From: a virus
DNA: 35,952 nucleotides
Virus record (IMG/VR): IMGVR_UViG_3300044692_000039
Coordinates: 1-35,952 of that record
Direction: 5' to 3' (one strand)
This document shows positions 7,057 through 15,307 of this stretch, piece after piece; within the stretch, counting starts at the first letter, position 1; the number at the start of each line of letters is the position of its first letter. The notes beneath the pieces were generated by a model. That model was not told where the DNA came from. It worked only from the letters and a program-made list of their open reading frames with translations, and made no database searches. The translations under genes were made by a program, and so were the position numbers.

Positions 7057-9030
7057 ATGTCGCGCAAGCTGGGCATCCGCCGTCCCCGTGTCGCCGGCAT
7101 GCCGGCTGGCCCGCTCGTCAAGGCCAGCTCCACCGTTGCCACGCCGACCGCGCTGCCTGGTGGGCTCGCGCTGCCGGCCGGGTCCACTGTCACTGACGCG
7201 ACGTCGATGCTGGGCGCGTTGCAGGCCCGCACCGCGGGCGCCATCGACGGTGCCACGCCGCTGCCTCGGGACGTGGGGTTCTGGGCGCTGTTCGGGCCTG
7301 GCTCGCCGCTGTACCCGTCTCCGCTGAACACCCCGAACCCGACGACCGGGCAGCAGGACCCGCGCCGCTGGGAGTTCCCGGTCAGCTGGAACCTGACCAA
7401 CAAGAACCGGGTGGTGGACTGGCAGACGCTGCGGGACGCGGCCGAGAAGGTCGACATCATCCGGCTGTGCCTGGAAACCCGCAAGGCCGAGCTGACCGAG
7501 CAGGAATGGGACATCACCGTCACCGCCCGCGCGGCGCAGCAGGCCGGGGCGGTCACGCCGAAGGACAAACAGGAAATGCGGGAGCAGTTTGCCCCGATCA
7601 TCGACCGGCTGATCGACTGGTGGACCGTTCCGGACAAAGTCAACGACATGGAGTGGTCGTCGTGGATGATGATGCTCTGGGAGGAGTATCTCGTCCTGGA
7701 CGCGCCGTCCGTGTTCCCGCGCATGACCTACGGCGGCCAACTGGCCAGCCTGGAGATCATCGACGGGTCCACGATCAAGCCTCTGCTCGACGAGTACGGC
7801 AACACCCCCATGGCCCCGGCGCCTGCCTACCAGCAGTGGTTGTACGGCTTCCCCCGCGGCGAGTACACGGCCGCGTCCGGCGCGGACTGGGAGGCGCCCA
7901 AGGGTGGGCTGATCTACAAGCCGCGCAACATCCGCACGTTCACGCCCTACGGCTACTCGGTGGTGGAGCAGGCCCTGATCTCGGCAGAGATCTACCTGCG
8001 CCGGCAGGACTGGATGCGGCAGGAATACACGGCCGGCACCCTGCCGACCACGTGGCTGAAGTCCGATGTGTCGCTGGGCCAGTTGACGCCGGAGCAGTAC
8101 CGGGCGTGGAACGCCGCCCTGAACGACCTGCTGTCCGGGGACACCACCAACCGGCACCGCAACCAACTGCTGCCGCTCGGGTTCGACCCGGTACCGACGG
8201 CTGACGCGGCCGAGAGGTATCGGCCCGAGTACGACGAATTTCTGATCAAGCTACTGTGTGCGCACATCGGTGTGCCGCCGGAGGAGATCGGATTCACCCA
8301 GCAGCGCGGACTGGGCGGCTCTGGCCACGCCGAGGCCCAGGACGCCGTCAACAAGCGCAAGTCGATCCGGTCGGCGAACTCGTGGTTCGTCGACGTGTTC
8401 AACTCGATCTCCCGCCGCTTCCTCGGCATGCCACCGCAGTTGACGCTGCACTTCCTCACCGGCGAGGCCGAGGACGAGGCAGCAGCCGACGGCGTGGCGG
8501 ACACCCGCGTCAAGGGCGCGCGGATGACGTTCAACGAGGACCGCGACCGGCAAGGCATGCCCCGCTACGAGGCCGAGTGGGCGGACTCGCCGATGGTGAT
8601 GACCGCGACCGGCCCGGTGTGGCTGGACAAGGCGTGGGAAGCCGCGAACGAGCCACCCGCACCGGTGCCGCCCGCGTTGGCCGCGCACGCCGGTGTGCCG
8701 CCGGACCAGCCGGACACCGAGCCCGACGAACATCCGGACGGTAGCGACGCGGGCGGCCAGCCGGACGGCGGCCAGGGCGACGCGGCGAAGGCCGAGTTGG
8801 CCGCGTACCGGCGGTTCGTCGCCAACCCGCGCGGTTTCGCGCGGGGCCGGCCGTTCGAGTTCACCGCGGTCACGAAGACTGAGGCGCTCGCGGCCGGGGT
8901 GGACTTGACGCGGGTGACGTTCAAGGCGGTCGATGCCAGGGGGCGAGGAGGAGCGCCTGCGGGCGCACGACGCGGTGACCGAGCGGAATACGCCGGCTAT
9001 CCGATCGGCGCTGCGGGCGCTCGTCCCTGA
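7057..9030 (+). CDS. Phage portal protein
   Basis: 657 aa, ATG 7057 one base after the terminase stop, behind GGGAGGTGAG. The N-terminal 85 residues are Ala/Pro/Thr-rich; the portal fold begins near WALFGPGSPLYPSPLNT and includes helices such as VDIIRLCLETRKAELTEQEWDI and the stem region YGYSVVEQALISAEIYLRRQDWMRQEY, with IGVPPEEIGFTQQRGLGGSGHAEAQ later. Portals form the dodecameric ring through which DNA enters and leaves the head. The tail after residue 530 is Pro/Asp/Gly-rich, and the end runs 98 bases into the next gene in another frame. Confidence 0.9.
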   Translation: MSRKLGIRRPRVAGMPAGPLVKASSTVATPTALPGGLALPAGSTVTDATSMLGALQARTAGAIDGATPLPRDVGFWALFGPGSPLYPSPLNTPNPTTGQQDPRRWEFPVSWNLTNKNRVVDWQTLRDAAEKVDIIRLCLETRKAELTEQEWDITVTARAAQQAGAVTPKDKQEMREQFAPIIDRLIDWWTVPDKVNDMEWSSWMMMLWEEYLVLDAPSVFPRMTYGGQLASLEIIDGSTIKPLLDEYGNTPMAPAPAYQQWLYGFPRGEYTAASGADWEAPKGGLIYKPRNIRTFTPYGYSVVEQALISAEIYLRRQDWMRQEYTAGTLPTTWLKSDVSLGQLTPEQYRAWNAALNDLLSGDTTNRHRNQLLPLGFDPVPTADAAERYRPEYDEFLIKLLCAHIGVPPEEIGFTQQRGLGGSGHAEAQDAVNKRKSIRSANSWFVDVFNSISRRFLGMPPQLTLHFLTGEAEDEAAADGVADTRVKGARMTFNEDRDRQGMPRYEAEWADSPMVMTATGPVWLDKAWEAANEPPAPVPPALAAHAGVPPDQPDTEPDEHPDGSDAGGQPDGGQGDAAKAELAAYRRFVANPRGFARGRPFEFTAVTKTEALAAGVDLTRVTFKAVDARGRGGAPAGARRGDRAEYAGYPIGAAGARP

Positions 9031-9619
9031 CGTCACCAGCCTGGCCGCGAAGCTCGTCGATCAGCAGGGCAAGGTCAAGTCGCTGGTGAAAGCGGGGATG
9101 GCAGACCCGGACCCTGGCGCACTGGAGAATCTGTACCGGGATGCCTGGCAGACCGGCCAGACCGCCGCTCGCGCGCTGGTGGACGTGTCCAAGGCGGACG
9201 CCGGAACGCCGACCGTGTTGGACTCGCTGCTCGCGCTGGCCGGGGAGATCTGGCAGGCCATCGCCGGCTGGACATCCGACCGCATCGCCACGGTGGTGAC
9301 CGAGGCGCTGACGAGCGGCGAACACGCTGATGTCCGATCCATCGCTCAGCAGATCAACGAGATCGTGGACGACCCGGACCGGGCGCACATGATCGCGCAG
9401 ACCGAAACCACACGGGCGATGACCGGCGCGGCGATGGCCACCTACCGGGAGTTCGGCACCGAGCAGATCGAGTTCCTCACGGCCGACGACGACCACGTCG
9501 ACGAGCTGTGCGGGCAGAACGAAGACCACGGCCCGGTGCCGATCGACCACACCGACCAGTTGCCCCACGGCCTGCCGCCGGTGCATCCGCGTTGCCGCTG
9601 CACGGTGGTTCCTGCGTAG
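8933..9619 (+). CDS. MuF-like head morphogenesis (minor capsid) protein
   Basis: 228 aa. The C-terminus carries the MuF signature: a long helical bundle, ADVRSIAQQINEIVDDPDRAHMIAQTETTRAM, followed by the end block HGLPPVHPRCRCTVVPA, typical of Mu gpF/SPP1 gp7 proteins that bind portals inside the head. The ATG at 8933 lies inside the portal gene (98-base overlap, +1 frame), where GGCGAGGAGG follows the start rather than preceding it, so the true start may be different, for example a GTG slightly downstream. No fused toxin domain is present, unlike some MuF proteins. Confidence 0.85.
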   Translation: MPGGEEERLRAHDAVTERNTPAIRSALRALVPDVTSLAAKLVDQQGKVKSLVKAGMADPDPGALENLYRDAWQTGQTAARALVDVSKADAGTPTVLDSLLALAGEIWQAIAGWTSDRIATVVTEALTSGEHADVRSIAQQINEIVDDPDRAHMIAQTETTRAMTGAAMATYREFGTEQIEFLTADDDHVDELCGQNEDHGPVPIDHTDQLPHGLPPVHPRCRCTVVPA

Positions 9620-9629
9620 GAGGTGCGCC

Positions 9630-11372
9630 GTGGCCGAGTCCCGCTTGCAGGTCGGCCAGGGCAAGCACCTTTGGCGGTATTGGACCAAGGGCGCCGGCCT
9701 GGCCCGCTGGGCCGACGCCGCACACCCGTGGACCGCGTTGCGTGACGCGCTGCTGTCCGAGGGCGTACCAGCCGACCAGGCGGATGGGTTGGCAACGAAC
9801 ATCTTCCACCACGTCACGGGCACATACCCGAAGCACACGAAGAAGGCTGAGGACGCCATGACGACCACCGTTGTCGGCTTCACGCCGATCACGAAGGCGG
9901 AGAAGCAGGACGACGGCACGCTCGTCGTCACCGGCAAGATCGCGTCATCCGCCGTCGACCGTGACTACCAGATCGCCGACCCTGCGTGGCTGGCGAAGTC
10001 GCTCGGGAAATGGTTCGCCGAGGAGGACGGCGGCAACATTCGCGAGCAGCACGACGGCAAGCGCGCGGTCGGCACGGCGCTGACCTACAAGGCCGACGAC
10101 CACGAGGTCAGCGCGTTGATCGTCGACCCGATCACGATCAAGAAGATCGAGAACCGGGTCCTGAAGGGCTTCTCGTGGTCGGCACGCAACGGCAAGGTGC
10201 AGGTCGACAAGGCGGCGGCGGGAGGCCGGATCGTGGCTGGTGACATCTACGAGGTGTCCGTCGTGGACCGGCCAGCGAATCCCGAGTGCCTGTTCACCAT
10301 CGCCAAGGCGGATGCCGGCGGCGAACTGCGTGTCGTCGAGGACCCCGAGTTCGTCGAGGTTGACACCACCGACAAGGCCGACATCACTGACGTGGACGTG
10401 ATCGAGAAGGCCGACGAGCCGATGTTCAGCCCGACACAGCTCGCCGAGATCCTGAAGGCGCACGGCAAGGCAACCGGCGCGGTCGCGGCCGGTGACATCG
10501 AGAAGCGCGACTACTCGGACAAGCAGCGGCAGAAGCTGGCCGACAAGGGCCATGCCCTGCCGGACGGCAGTTTCCCGATCGCCAACAAGGCCGACCTCGC
10601 GAACGCGATCAAGGCGTACGGCCGGGCGAAGGACAAGGCAGCCGCGAAGAAGCACATCATCCAGCGCGCCCGTGACTTGGGTGCCGTGGACATGCTGCCC
10701 CAGTCGTGGGGAGTGTCCAAGGCGGATGGCATCCTCACCGACCTGGCCGACCTCGCGCCGACCATCCGTAAGGACGACGACCCGGACGTGCTGGCCGACG
10801 TCGGTGAGACCGAGGACATCTCCGACGGCAAGGCCGCGATCGCCGCGATCGCCCGCCTGATCATCTCCGAGGCCCAGTCCCTCGCCACCGGGCGACTGGA
10901 CGAGCTGTTCGACATTCAGATGCTGTGCGAGGCCGCGTCGGCCTTGCGCTACTTCGTGGACCACGAAGCCGACGAAACGGAGTACCTCGTGACCCCCAAG
11001 GCCGACGACGCGACCGGCACCACCACGACCGAGGCCGACGCCACGTCGGCCACCGAAACCGAGACGACCGCCGCCAAGGCGGACACCACCATCGCGGACG
11101 CCATCACGAAGGCCCTCAAGCCCCTCCAAGACGAGCTGACGCTCGTGAAGGGCGAGTTGGCGAAGGTGCTGGAGACCCCGCAGGCCGGTGGACCGGTGCG
11201 CACGCGCACCAACCAGCAAACCGCAACCGCCGTCAAGGCCGAAGGGCTACGCCGCGACGTGGCGTACCTCGAACAGCAGATCGCCACCACCTCCGGCGAC
11301 ATGCGCAAGGGGTACCAGCAGCGGCTCTCCGACGCCCGGCACGAGCTGTCCAAGCTCGACGGCGCAGCCTGA
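9630..11372 (+). CDS. Prohead serine protease fused to a scaffold-like C-terminus, with a DUF6582-type domain
   Basis: 580 aa, GTG 9630 behind TAGGAGG (9618-9624). Residues about 80-230 form an XkdF/HK97-type prohead protease: IREQHDGKRAVGT (His about 140), KGFSWSARNG (Ser about 181) and YEVSVVDRPANPE. Residues about 290-350 (RDYSDKQRQKLADKGHALPDGSFPIANKADL and following, to KKHIIQRARDLGA) match my memory of the DUF6582 domain. A Thr/Glu/Ala-rich linker follows, then a coiled-coil C-terminus (about 485-580) like a scaffold protein. Repeated KAD tripeptides dot the linkers and may be processing sites. It should mature the capsid and guide its assembly. Confidence 0.87.
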   Translation: MAESRLQVGQGKHLWRYWTKGAGLARWADAAHPWTALRDALLSEGVPADQADGLATNIFHHVTGTYPKHTKKAEDAMTTTVVGFTPITKAEKQDDGTLVVTGKIASSAVDRDYQIADPAWLAKSLGKWFAEEDGGNIREQHDGKRAVGTALTYKADDHEVSALIVDPITIKKIENRVLKGFSWSARNGKVQVDKAAAGGRIVAGDIYEVSVVDRPANPECLFTIAKADAGGELRVVEDPEFVEVDTTDKADITDVDVIEKADEPMFSPTQLAEILKAHGKATGAVAAGDIEKRDYSDKQRQKLADKGHALPDGSFPIANKADLANAIKAYGRAKDKAAAKKHIIQRARDLGAVDMLPQSWGVSKADGILTDLADLAPTIRKDDDPDVLADVGETEDISDGKAAIAAIARLIISEAQSLATGRLDELFDIQMLCEAASALRYFVDHEADETEYLVTPKADDATGTTTTEADATSATETETTAAKADTTIADAITKALKPLQDELTLVKGELAKVLETPQAGGPVRTRTNQQTATAVKAEGLRRDVAYLEQQIATTSGDMRKGYQQRLSDARHELSKLDGAA

Positions 11373-11384
11373 AAGGGGATCACC

Positions 11385-13118
11385 ATGCCTCCTCTGCTCA
11401 AGCAGGACCCGACCCACGCGTTCTTCGGTGGTGTCGACGAAACCCCCGTCGAGAAGTCCGAACGACGCGATCGGTTCATGAAGGCCGTCAACAACATCGC
11501 GTGGGGCCAGTTCGGCCGCCGTGGTGAGCGTGTCGGCGGCTCCCTGTCGCTGGGCCAGTACGAAGACCTGCCCGATGGCCAGAAACTGATCAAGCTGGAG
11601 AAGTTCGAGTCCGCCTCGGATCGGCTGGCGTCGCTGCTGCGCGACGACACCATCAACAAGGCGCTGGGCGCGGACCAGATCGCCGGCATCCAGCAGGCCC
11701 TCTCGCAGGCCGGGGACATCCAGAAGGACATCAGCCTCACCAGTCCGGTGCCGACCGGTCTGACCCTGTACGACCTCAAGCCGGTCGCCGAGGAACTGGT
11801 TCCGGTCGACACCCCGATCCGCAACCGGTTCCCCCGCACCCAGGGCTACGGCACCGCGTTCCACTACAAGCAGATCACGGGGTTCAGCAACGCCCAGACC
11901 GGCACCGGTCTGCCGCTCATCCACCCCGGCATCACCGACACCACGCAGAACAACTTCGCGGTGTCGGGCAGTGCGAACACGCTGTACCTCAACCGCGGTC
12001 CGAAGATCTCCTATACCGGCCAGGACGTCACCGCGTCGTACTTCCAGTTCGGACTGAGCGACGAGGTGACCTGGTCGGCGGCGTTCGCGGCGCAGGGATT
12101 CACCGACCCGCGGTCGCTGTCGCACACCAGTACCCTGTTCGCCAGTTTCCTCGCCGAGGAACGCATGTCGGTGTACGGCCGCTCCTCGGCCACCGGCTAC
12201 TCCGGTGCCCTGACCGCGCCCACCACCGTCACGGCCACCCCGCAGACCACCGGCGGCAACCTGGCCGCGGGCACCACCTACCACGTGTGGGTGGCCGCGG
12301 TGTCCGGGTTCGGCACCACCGCAGCCACCGATTCCGGCGCCATCACCACCACGGGCACGACCGGCTCGATCCAGGTGTACTGGACGCCGGTTGCCGGCGC
12401 TGTCGGCTACCAGGTGTTCTTCGGTTCCTCGGCCGGCGCGGTGAACGCGTTCTTCGTCTCGACCGTGGGCAACAACGGCACCGCGTCCGCTCCGGCGATC
12501 ACCCTGGTCGGCCCGGTGCCGTCCAGCGGCGCGACCGCGCCCACGGTGAACACCTCGGCGCAGGCCAACGGGTACGACGGCATCCTGCCGATCGTGCTGA
12601 GCGCCAACGCCGGCTACAACGCCAACGTCAACGGCAAACTGTCCACCACCAACCCGGGTGCCGAGTTCCAGACCGCGTTCGCCGCGATGTACGCGCTCAA
12701 CCTGGCCAACCCAGATTTCATGCTGTTCAACGGCACCGACCGCAAGCAGCTGTCCGACACGATCAAGTCGGTCGGCAACCCGAACGGCTACCGGATCACG
12801 CTGGACGTGGACAACCGGTCCGGCCGCGTGCTCGGCGAGATCGTCACCGGCATGCAGAACGAGGTCACCGGCAAGGAAGTCGACCTCGACGTGCACCCGT
12901 ACATGCCCCAGGGTGTGGTGCCGATCCTGACCGAGCAGTTGCCGTTCCCGAACAGCAACATCCCGGCGTGCTGGGAGTACCGCAACGTGCAGGACATGAT
13001 GGGCGTGGACTGGCCGCAGATCCAGTTCAGCTACGACTACAGCACGTACTGGTTCGGGACTTTCTTCTGCCACGCCCCGGCCTGGCAGGGTGCGGTGTAC
13101 GGCATCGTCGCCGCCTGA
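11385..13118 (+). CDS. Major capsid protein with inserted Ig/FN3-like domain
   Basis: 577 aa, ATG 11385 behind AAAGGGGATC. The N-terminal 110 residues are helical and charged (delta-domain like). Capsid-like sequence is interrupted at about residues 275-390 by a Thr/Gly-rich beta domain (LTAPTTVTATPQTTGGNLAAGTTYHVWVAAVSGFG, then IQVYWTPVAGAVGYQVFF) that has the strand pattern of a fibronectin type III/Ig fold. Capsid sequence resumes near YDGILPIVLSANAGYN and ends FFCHAPAWQGAVYGIVAA. Long for a HK97-fold capsid (usually 300-400 aa) because of the insert. Order after the protease supports the call. Confidence 0.88.
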   Translation: MPPLLKQDPTHAFFGGVDETPVEKSERRDRFMKAVNNIAWGQFGRRGERVGGSLSLGQYEDLPDGQKLIKLEKFESASDRLASLLRDDTINKALGADQIAGIQQALSQAGDIQKDISLTSPVPTGLTLYDLKPVAEELVPVDTPIRNRFPRTQGYGTAFHYKQITGFSNAQTGTGLPLIHPGITDTTQNNFAVSGSANTLYLNRGPKISYTGQDVTASYFQFGLSDEVTWSAAFAAQGFTDPRSLSHTSTLFASFLAEERMSVYGRSSATGYSGALTAPTTVTATPQTTGGNLAAGTTYHVWVAAVSGFGTTAATDSGAITTTGTTGSIQVYWTPVAGAVGYQVFFGSSAGAVNAFFVSTVGNNGTASAPAITLVGPVPSSGATAPTVNTSAQANGYDGILPIVLSANAGYNANVNGKLSTTNPGAEFQTAFAAMYALNLANPDFMLFNGTDRKQLSDTIKSVGNPNGYRITLDVDNRSGRVLGEIVTGMQNEVTGKEVDLDVHPYMPQGVVPILTEQLPFPNSNIPACWEYRNVQDMMGVDWPQIQFSYDYSTYWFGTFFCHAPAWQGAVYGIVAA

Positions 13119-13137
13119 TCCCCCACACCAGACGCAC

Positions 13138-13175
13138 ACACCGCCCCCGGACACGCTCCTGGCCGGGGGCGGTGT
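13138..13175 (+). terminator. GC-rich hairpin after the capsid gene
   Basis: A 13-bp stem, ACACCGCCCCCGG (13138-13150) with CCGGGGGCGGTGT (13163-13175), around a 12-base loop. No T-tract follows, which is usual for actinobacterial hairpins. It lies 20 bases after the capsid stop and may attenuate transcription so that capsid is made in excess over the tail genes, or stabilise the capsid mRNA end. Confidence 0.6.
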
Positions 13176-13198
13176 CGTGCCCAACCTAGGAGCGCGCC

Positions 13199-13453
13199 AT
13201 GCCGAACCGTCTGGTCGCCGACTTTCGCACCACCGAGATCCGCCGCACCGACGGCACGGTCACCCGCTACCGGCCCGGTCCGGACGGCACCATCACACCC
13301 CGCGATGCGATCGACGAGCGGGCGCTGCGCGAGCATGGCGCGTTCGCTGCGGGCATCGGCACCGGCATGGGCGGCCAGGGCAAGACGTGCGGCTCTTGTG
13401 GCTTCGTCGGCTGGTTCACGAAGTGCGGCCGCTGCGGCGGTGAATGCCGATGA
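13199..13453 (+). CDS. Small zinc-ribbon protein, 84 aa
   Basis: ATG 13199 behind TAGGAG (13187-13192). N-terminal half is basic with short strands (ADFRTTEIRRTDGTVTRYRPGPDG); the end has C65-x2-C68 and C77-x2-C80 (CGSCGFVGWFTKCGRCGG), a compact four-Cys zinc ribbon. Small proteins of this sort lie between capsid and connector genes in several actinophages; role unknown, possibly a head decoration or assembly factor. Overlaps the next start. Confidence 0.7.
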   Translation: MPNRLVADFRTTEIRRTDGTVTRYRPGPDGTITPRDAIDERALREHGAFAAGIGTGMGGQGKTCGSCGFVGWFTKCGRCGGECR

Positions 13454-14310
13454 CCGTGCCGTTCCTGCTCGGCTCCTACATCACCGGCGAGGAGTACCGG
13501 GCCGCGCCGACCGCGCAGAACACCCAGAACCTGATCCCCAACGGCACCCAGGCGCAGCAGGACGGCGAACTGGCCGCGCTGATCCTGAAGGCGTCCCGGC
13601 AGATGGACATCTGGGCTCGGCAGCCGCTGTACGCCACCACGTCCACACAGAACGACGAGGACGTGCCCATCAAGAACGGCGACGCGATCCTCAAAGCCCG
13701 GCAGGACCGCGTCAAGCAACTCACCGCGTTCGCATGGGGCTGCCACTGGACCGCGCTGGCCACGCTGGCCAGCCCGAACTGCTACATCGAGGAAGACCGG
13801 GTTCGGGTCCAGCTCTCGGCCGGGAACCTGCAATGGTCCGGGTCGCTGAACCTCAACCGGCCCTCCTACGGCAAGGCGTTCGTCCAGTGGTCCTACGTGG
13901 CCGGCTGGGCATCAACCCGGCTGTCGGCCATTGCGAACACGGGCGCGTCCACGATCACCGTGGACAACCCGGCCGGGATCGTCGGTCCGGGTCAGGTCGC
14001 GCCGACCGTGCTGGTGCTCACCGACACCGACGGCCTGTCCAAGGCCGAGGTCACTGTGCAGTCGGTGTCCGGGTCCACGGTGACCCTTGCGTCGCCGCTG
14101 CCCCAGGCATTTCAGGCCGGTGCCGGTGTCGCCGAGTCCGAGGACATCAAGCAGGGCGTCATCCTCGCCGTCACGCACTACATCAAGCAGCGCAAGGGCG
14201 GCGGCGTGGTCATGGCCCGCACCCCCACCAACGCCACCACCAGCGACATGGGTGGCGAAATGAAAGAGGCGCAGGCCATCGCCGAACGGTTCCAGCGGAA
14301 GAACCCATGA
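13450..14310 (+). CDS. Head-tail connector-like protein
   Basis: ATG 13450 overlaps the upstream stop (ATGA); an in-frame ATG at 13444 is an alternative. 286 aa. An N-terminal helical part (residues 20-115: LAALILKASRQMDIWARQPLY) resembles gp6/gp15-type connectors, followed by a beta-rich insert (about 155-220: STITVDNPAGIVGPGQVAPTVLVLTD) and a final helix (ESEDIKQGVILAVTHYIKQRKG). Position after the capsid and before the tail completion gene fits a ring that docks the tail on the portal. The assignment rests on order plus fold pattern. Confidence 0.7.
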   Translation: MTVPFLLGSYITGEEYRAAPTAQNTQNLIPNGTQAQQDGELAALILKASRQMDIWARQPLYATTSTQNDEDVPIKNGDAILKARQDRVKQLTAFAWGCHWTALATLASPNCYIEEDRVRVQLSAGNLQWSGSLNLNRPSYGKAFVQWSYVAGWASTRLSAIANTGASTITVDNPAGIVGPGQVAPTVLVLTDTDGLSKAEVTVQSVSGSTVTLASPLPQAFQAGAGVAESEDIKQGVILAVTHYIKQRKGGGVVMARTPTNATTSDMGGEMKEAQAIAERFQRKNP

Positions 14311-14828
14311 GCGCCGAACTCGTGCAGACCGCGGTGGCGAACTACATCATCGCGGCCAACGTGCCGAAGCTGTTCACTGTGTTCGCGGTGCCCCCGTTCG
14401 ACTTCGAGGACATCAACCAGAACACCCTCACCCCGGCCGGGCAAACCACCTCCGGCGTGGGCGTCGTGTACACCGACTCCGACCACGAAGAGGGCGCGGA
14501 CACGTCGTTCGACGGGGCGGGCGGCCGGCGGGTCGTCACCTACCAGATCTCGCTGGAAGTCATGTTCTGGGACGTGTCCGGCAACTACCAGGCCGCCGCG
14601 GCGGCCTACGACGCGGCGATCACCGCGATCAAAACCGCGCTGCGCACCGACCCGCAACTGGGCACGGCCACGACGTCAGGGTGGGCCGGCAACGGGGAGA
14701 TCATCCAGGCGGCCTACTCGCAACTGCACGTGGAGCGCGGCCGGCCGGTGCTGCTCGGCGAGGGCAACGCCCCGACCCGGTGGGCCGGCATCCAGTTCCC
14801 GGTCCAAACCTACGAATACTCCACTTAG
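14307..14828 (+). CDS. Probable tail completion / tail terminator protein
   Basis: 173 aa, ATG 14307 overlapping the upstream stop. The layout is an N-terminal helix (AELVQTAVANYIIAA), strands (GRRVVTYQISLEVMFWDVSGN), a long helix (AAAAAYDAAITAIKTALRTD) and a final strand pair ending in AGIQFPVQTYEY. This alpha-beta pattern and the place just before the tail tube gene match tail terminator proteins (lambda gpU type), which cap the tail tube before joining the head. No catalytic motif is expected. Confidence 0.7.
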   Translation: MSAELVQTAVANYIIAANVPKLFTVFAVPPFDFEDINQNTLTPAGQTTSGVGVVYTDSDHEEGADTSFDGAGGRRVVTYQISLEVMFWDVSGNYQAAAAAYDAAITAIKTALRTDPQLGTATTSGWAGNGEIIQAAYSQLHVERGRPVLLGEGNAPTRWAGIQFPVQTYEYST

Positions 14829-14839
14829 GAGGGATCTTC

Positions 14840-15304
14840 ATGGCGAAGCCGTTCGTGTATCGCGGCGAGCCGCGCGACTACCACTTCCTCGGTCGCGTGG
14901 TGGACGGGGCGATCGCGTTCTTCGAGCATCGGCCACCGGACGAGCGGTGGCAGCCGCACGAGGCCGACGTGGCTACGGACGCCGACGTGGTGGACGCCGC
15001 CCGCGCCCAGCAGCACGACGCGGCCACCGCGGCCGCCGACGCCGCGCAGCAGGCCGGCCAGGGTGACGAGCTGCGGCAGCCGAATAAGGCCGCCTCGGCC
15101 GAGGACTGGAAGGCGTACGCCGCGGCGCACGGCGGGTTCCAGGACGCGACCGGCGTGCACCCGGACGACGCCACCCGCAAGGCGATCGTCGAGCACTACA
15201 CCAACGAGCCGGCCAACGAATCCGCCACCGACTCGGCGACCGACTCGGCGACCGCGACCGAGCCACCGGCCGGGCAGCCGGCGGCCGACACCACCCAGGA
15301 GTGA
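14840..15304 (+). CDS. Unknown virion-region protein with short repeats, 154 aa
   Basis: ATG 14840 behind TAGGAGGG. The first 40 residues form a compact acidic-aromatic domain (FVYRGEPRDYHFLGRVVDGAIAFF); the middle is an Ala-rich helix (ATAAADAAQQAG); residues about 85-125 (NKAASAEDWKAYAAAHGGFQDATG) resemble a small helical module; the end is a Thr/Ser/Ala/Pro tail with tandem ATDS repeats encoded by two exact copies of a 12-bp unit near 15233-15256. It may be a head-tail joining or tail-tube accessory protein. No family recognised. Confidence 0.65.
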   Translation: MAKPFVYRGEPRDYHFLGRVVDGAIAFFEHRPPDERWQPHEADVATDADVVDAARAQQHDAATAAADAAQQAGQGDELRQPNKAASAEDWKAYAAAHGGFQDATGVHPDDATRKAIVEHYTNEPANESATDSATDSATATEPPAGQPAADTTQE

Positions 15305-15307
15305 CCG

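Noticed and set aside
9945-11219. Long leftward open frame of 424 codons opposite the protease/scaffold gene
   Set aside because: It is the antisense of a well-supported gene with perfect G/C codon bias; its own sequence is rich in repeats of Gly, Arg and Val typical of antisense frames in GC-rich DNA.
11247-13184. Leftward open frame of 645 codons opposite the capsid gene
   Set aside because: Antisense shadow; no ribosome site, low-complexity product, and the rightward frame encodes the capsid protein.
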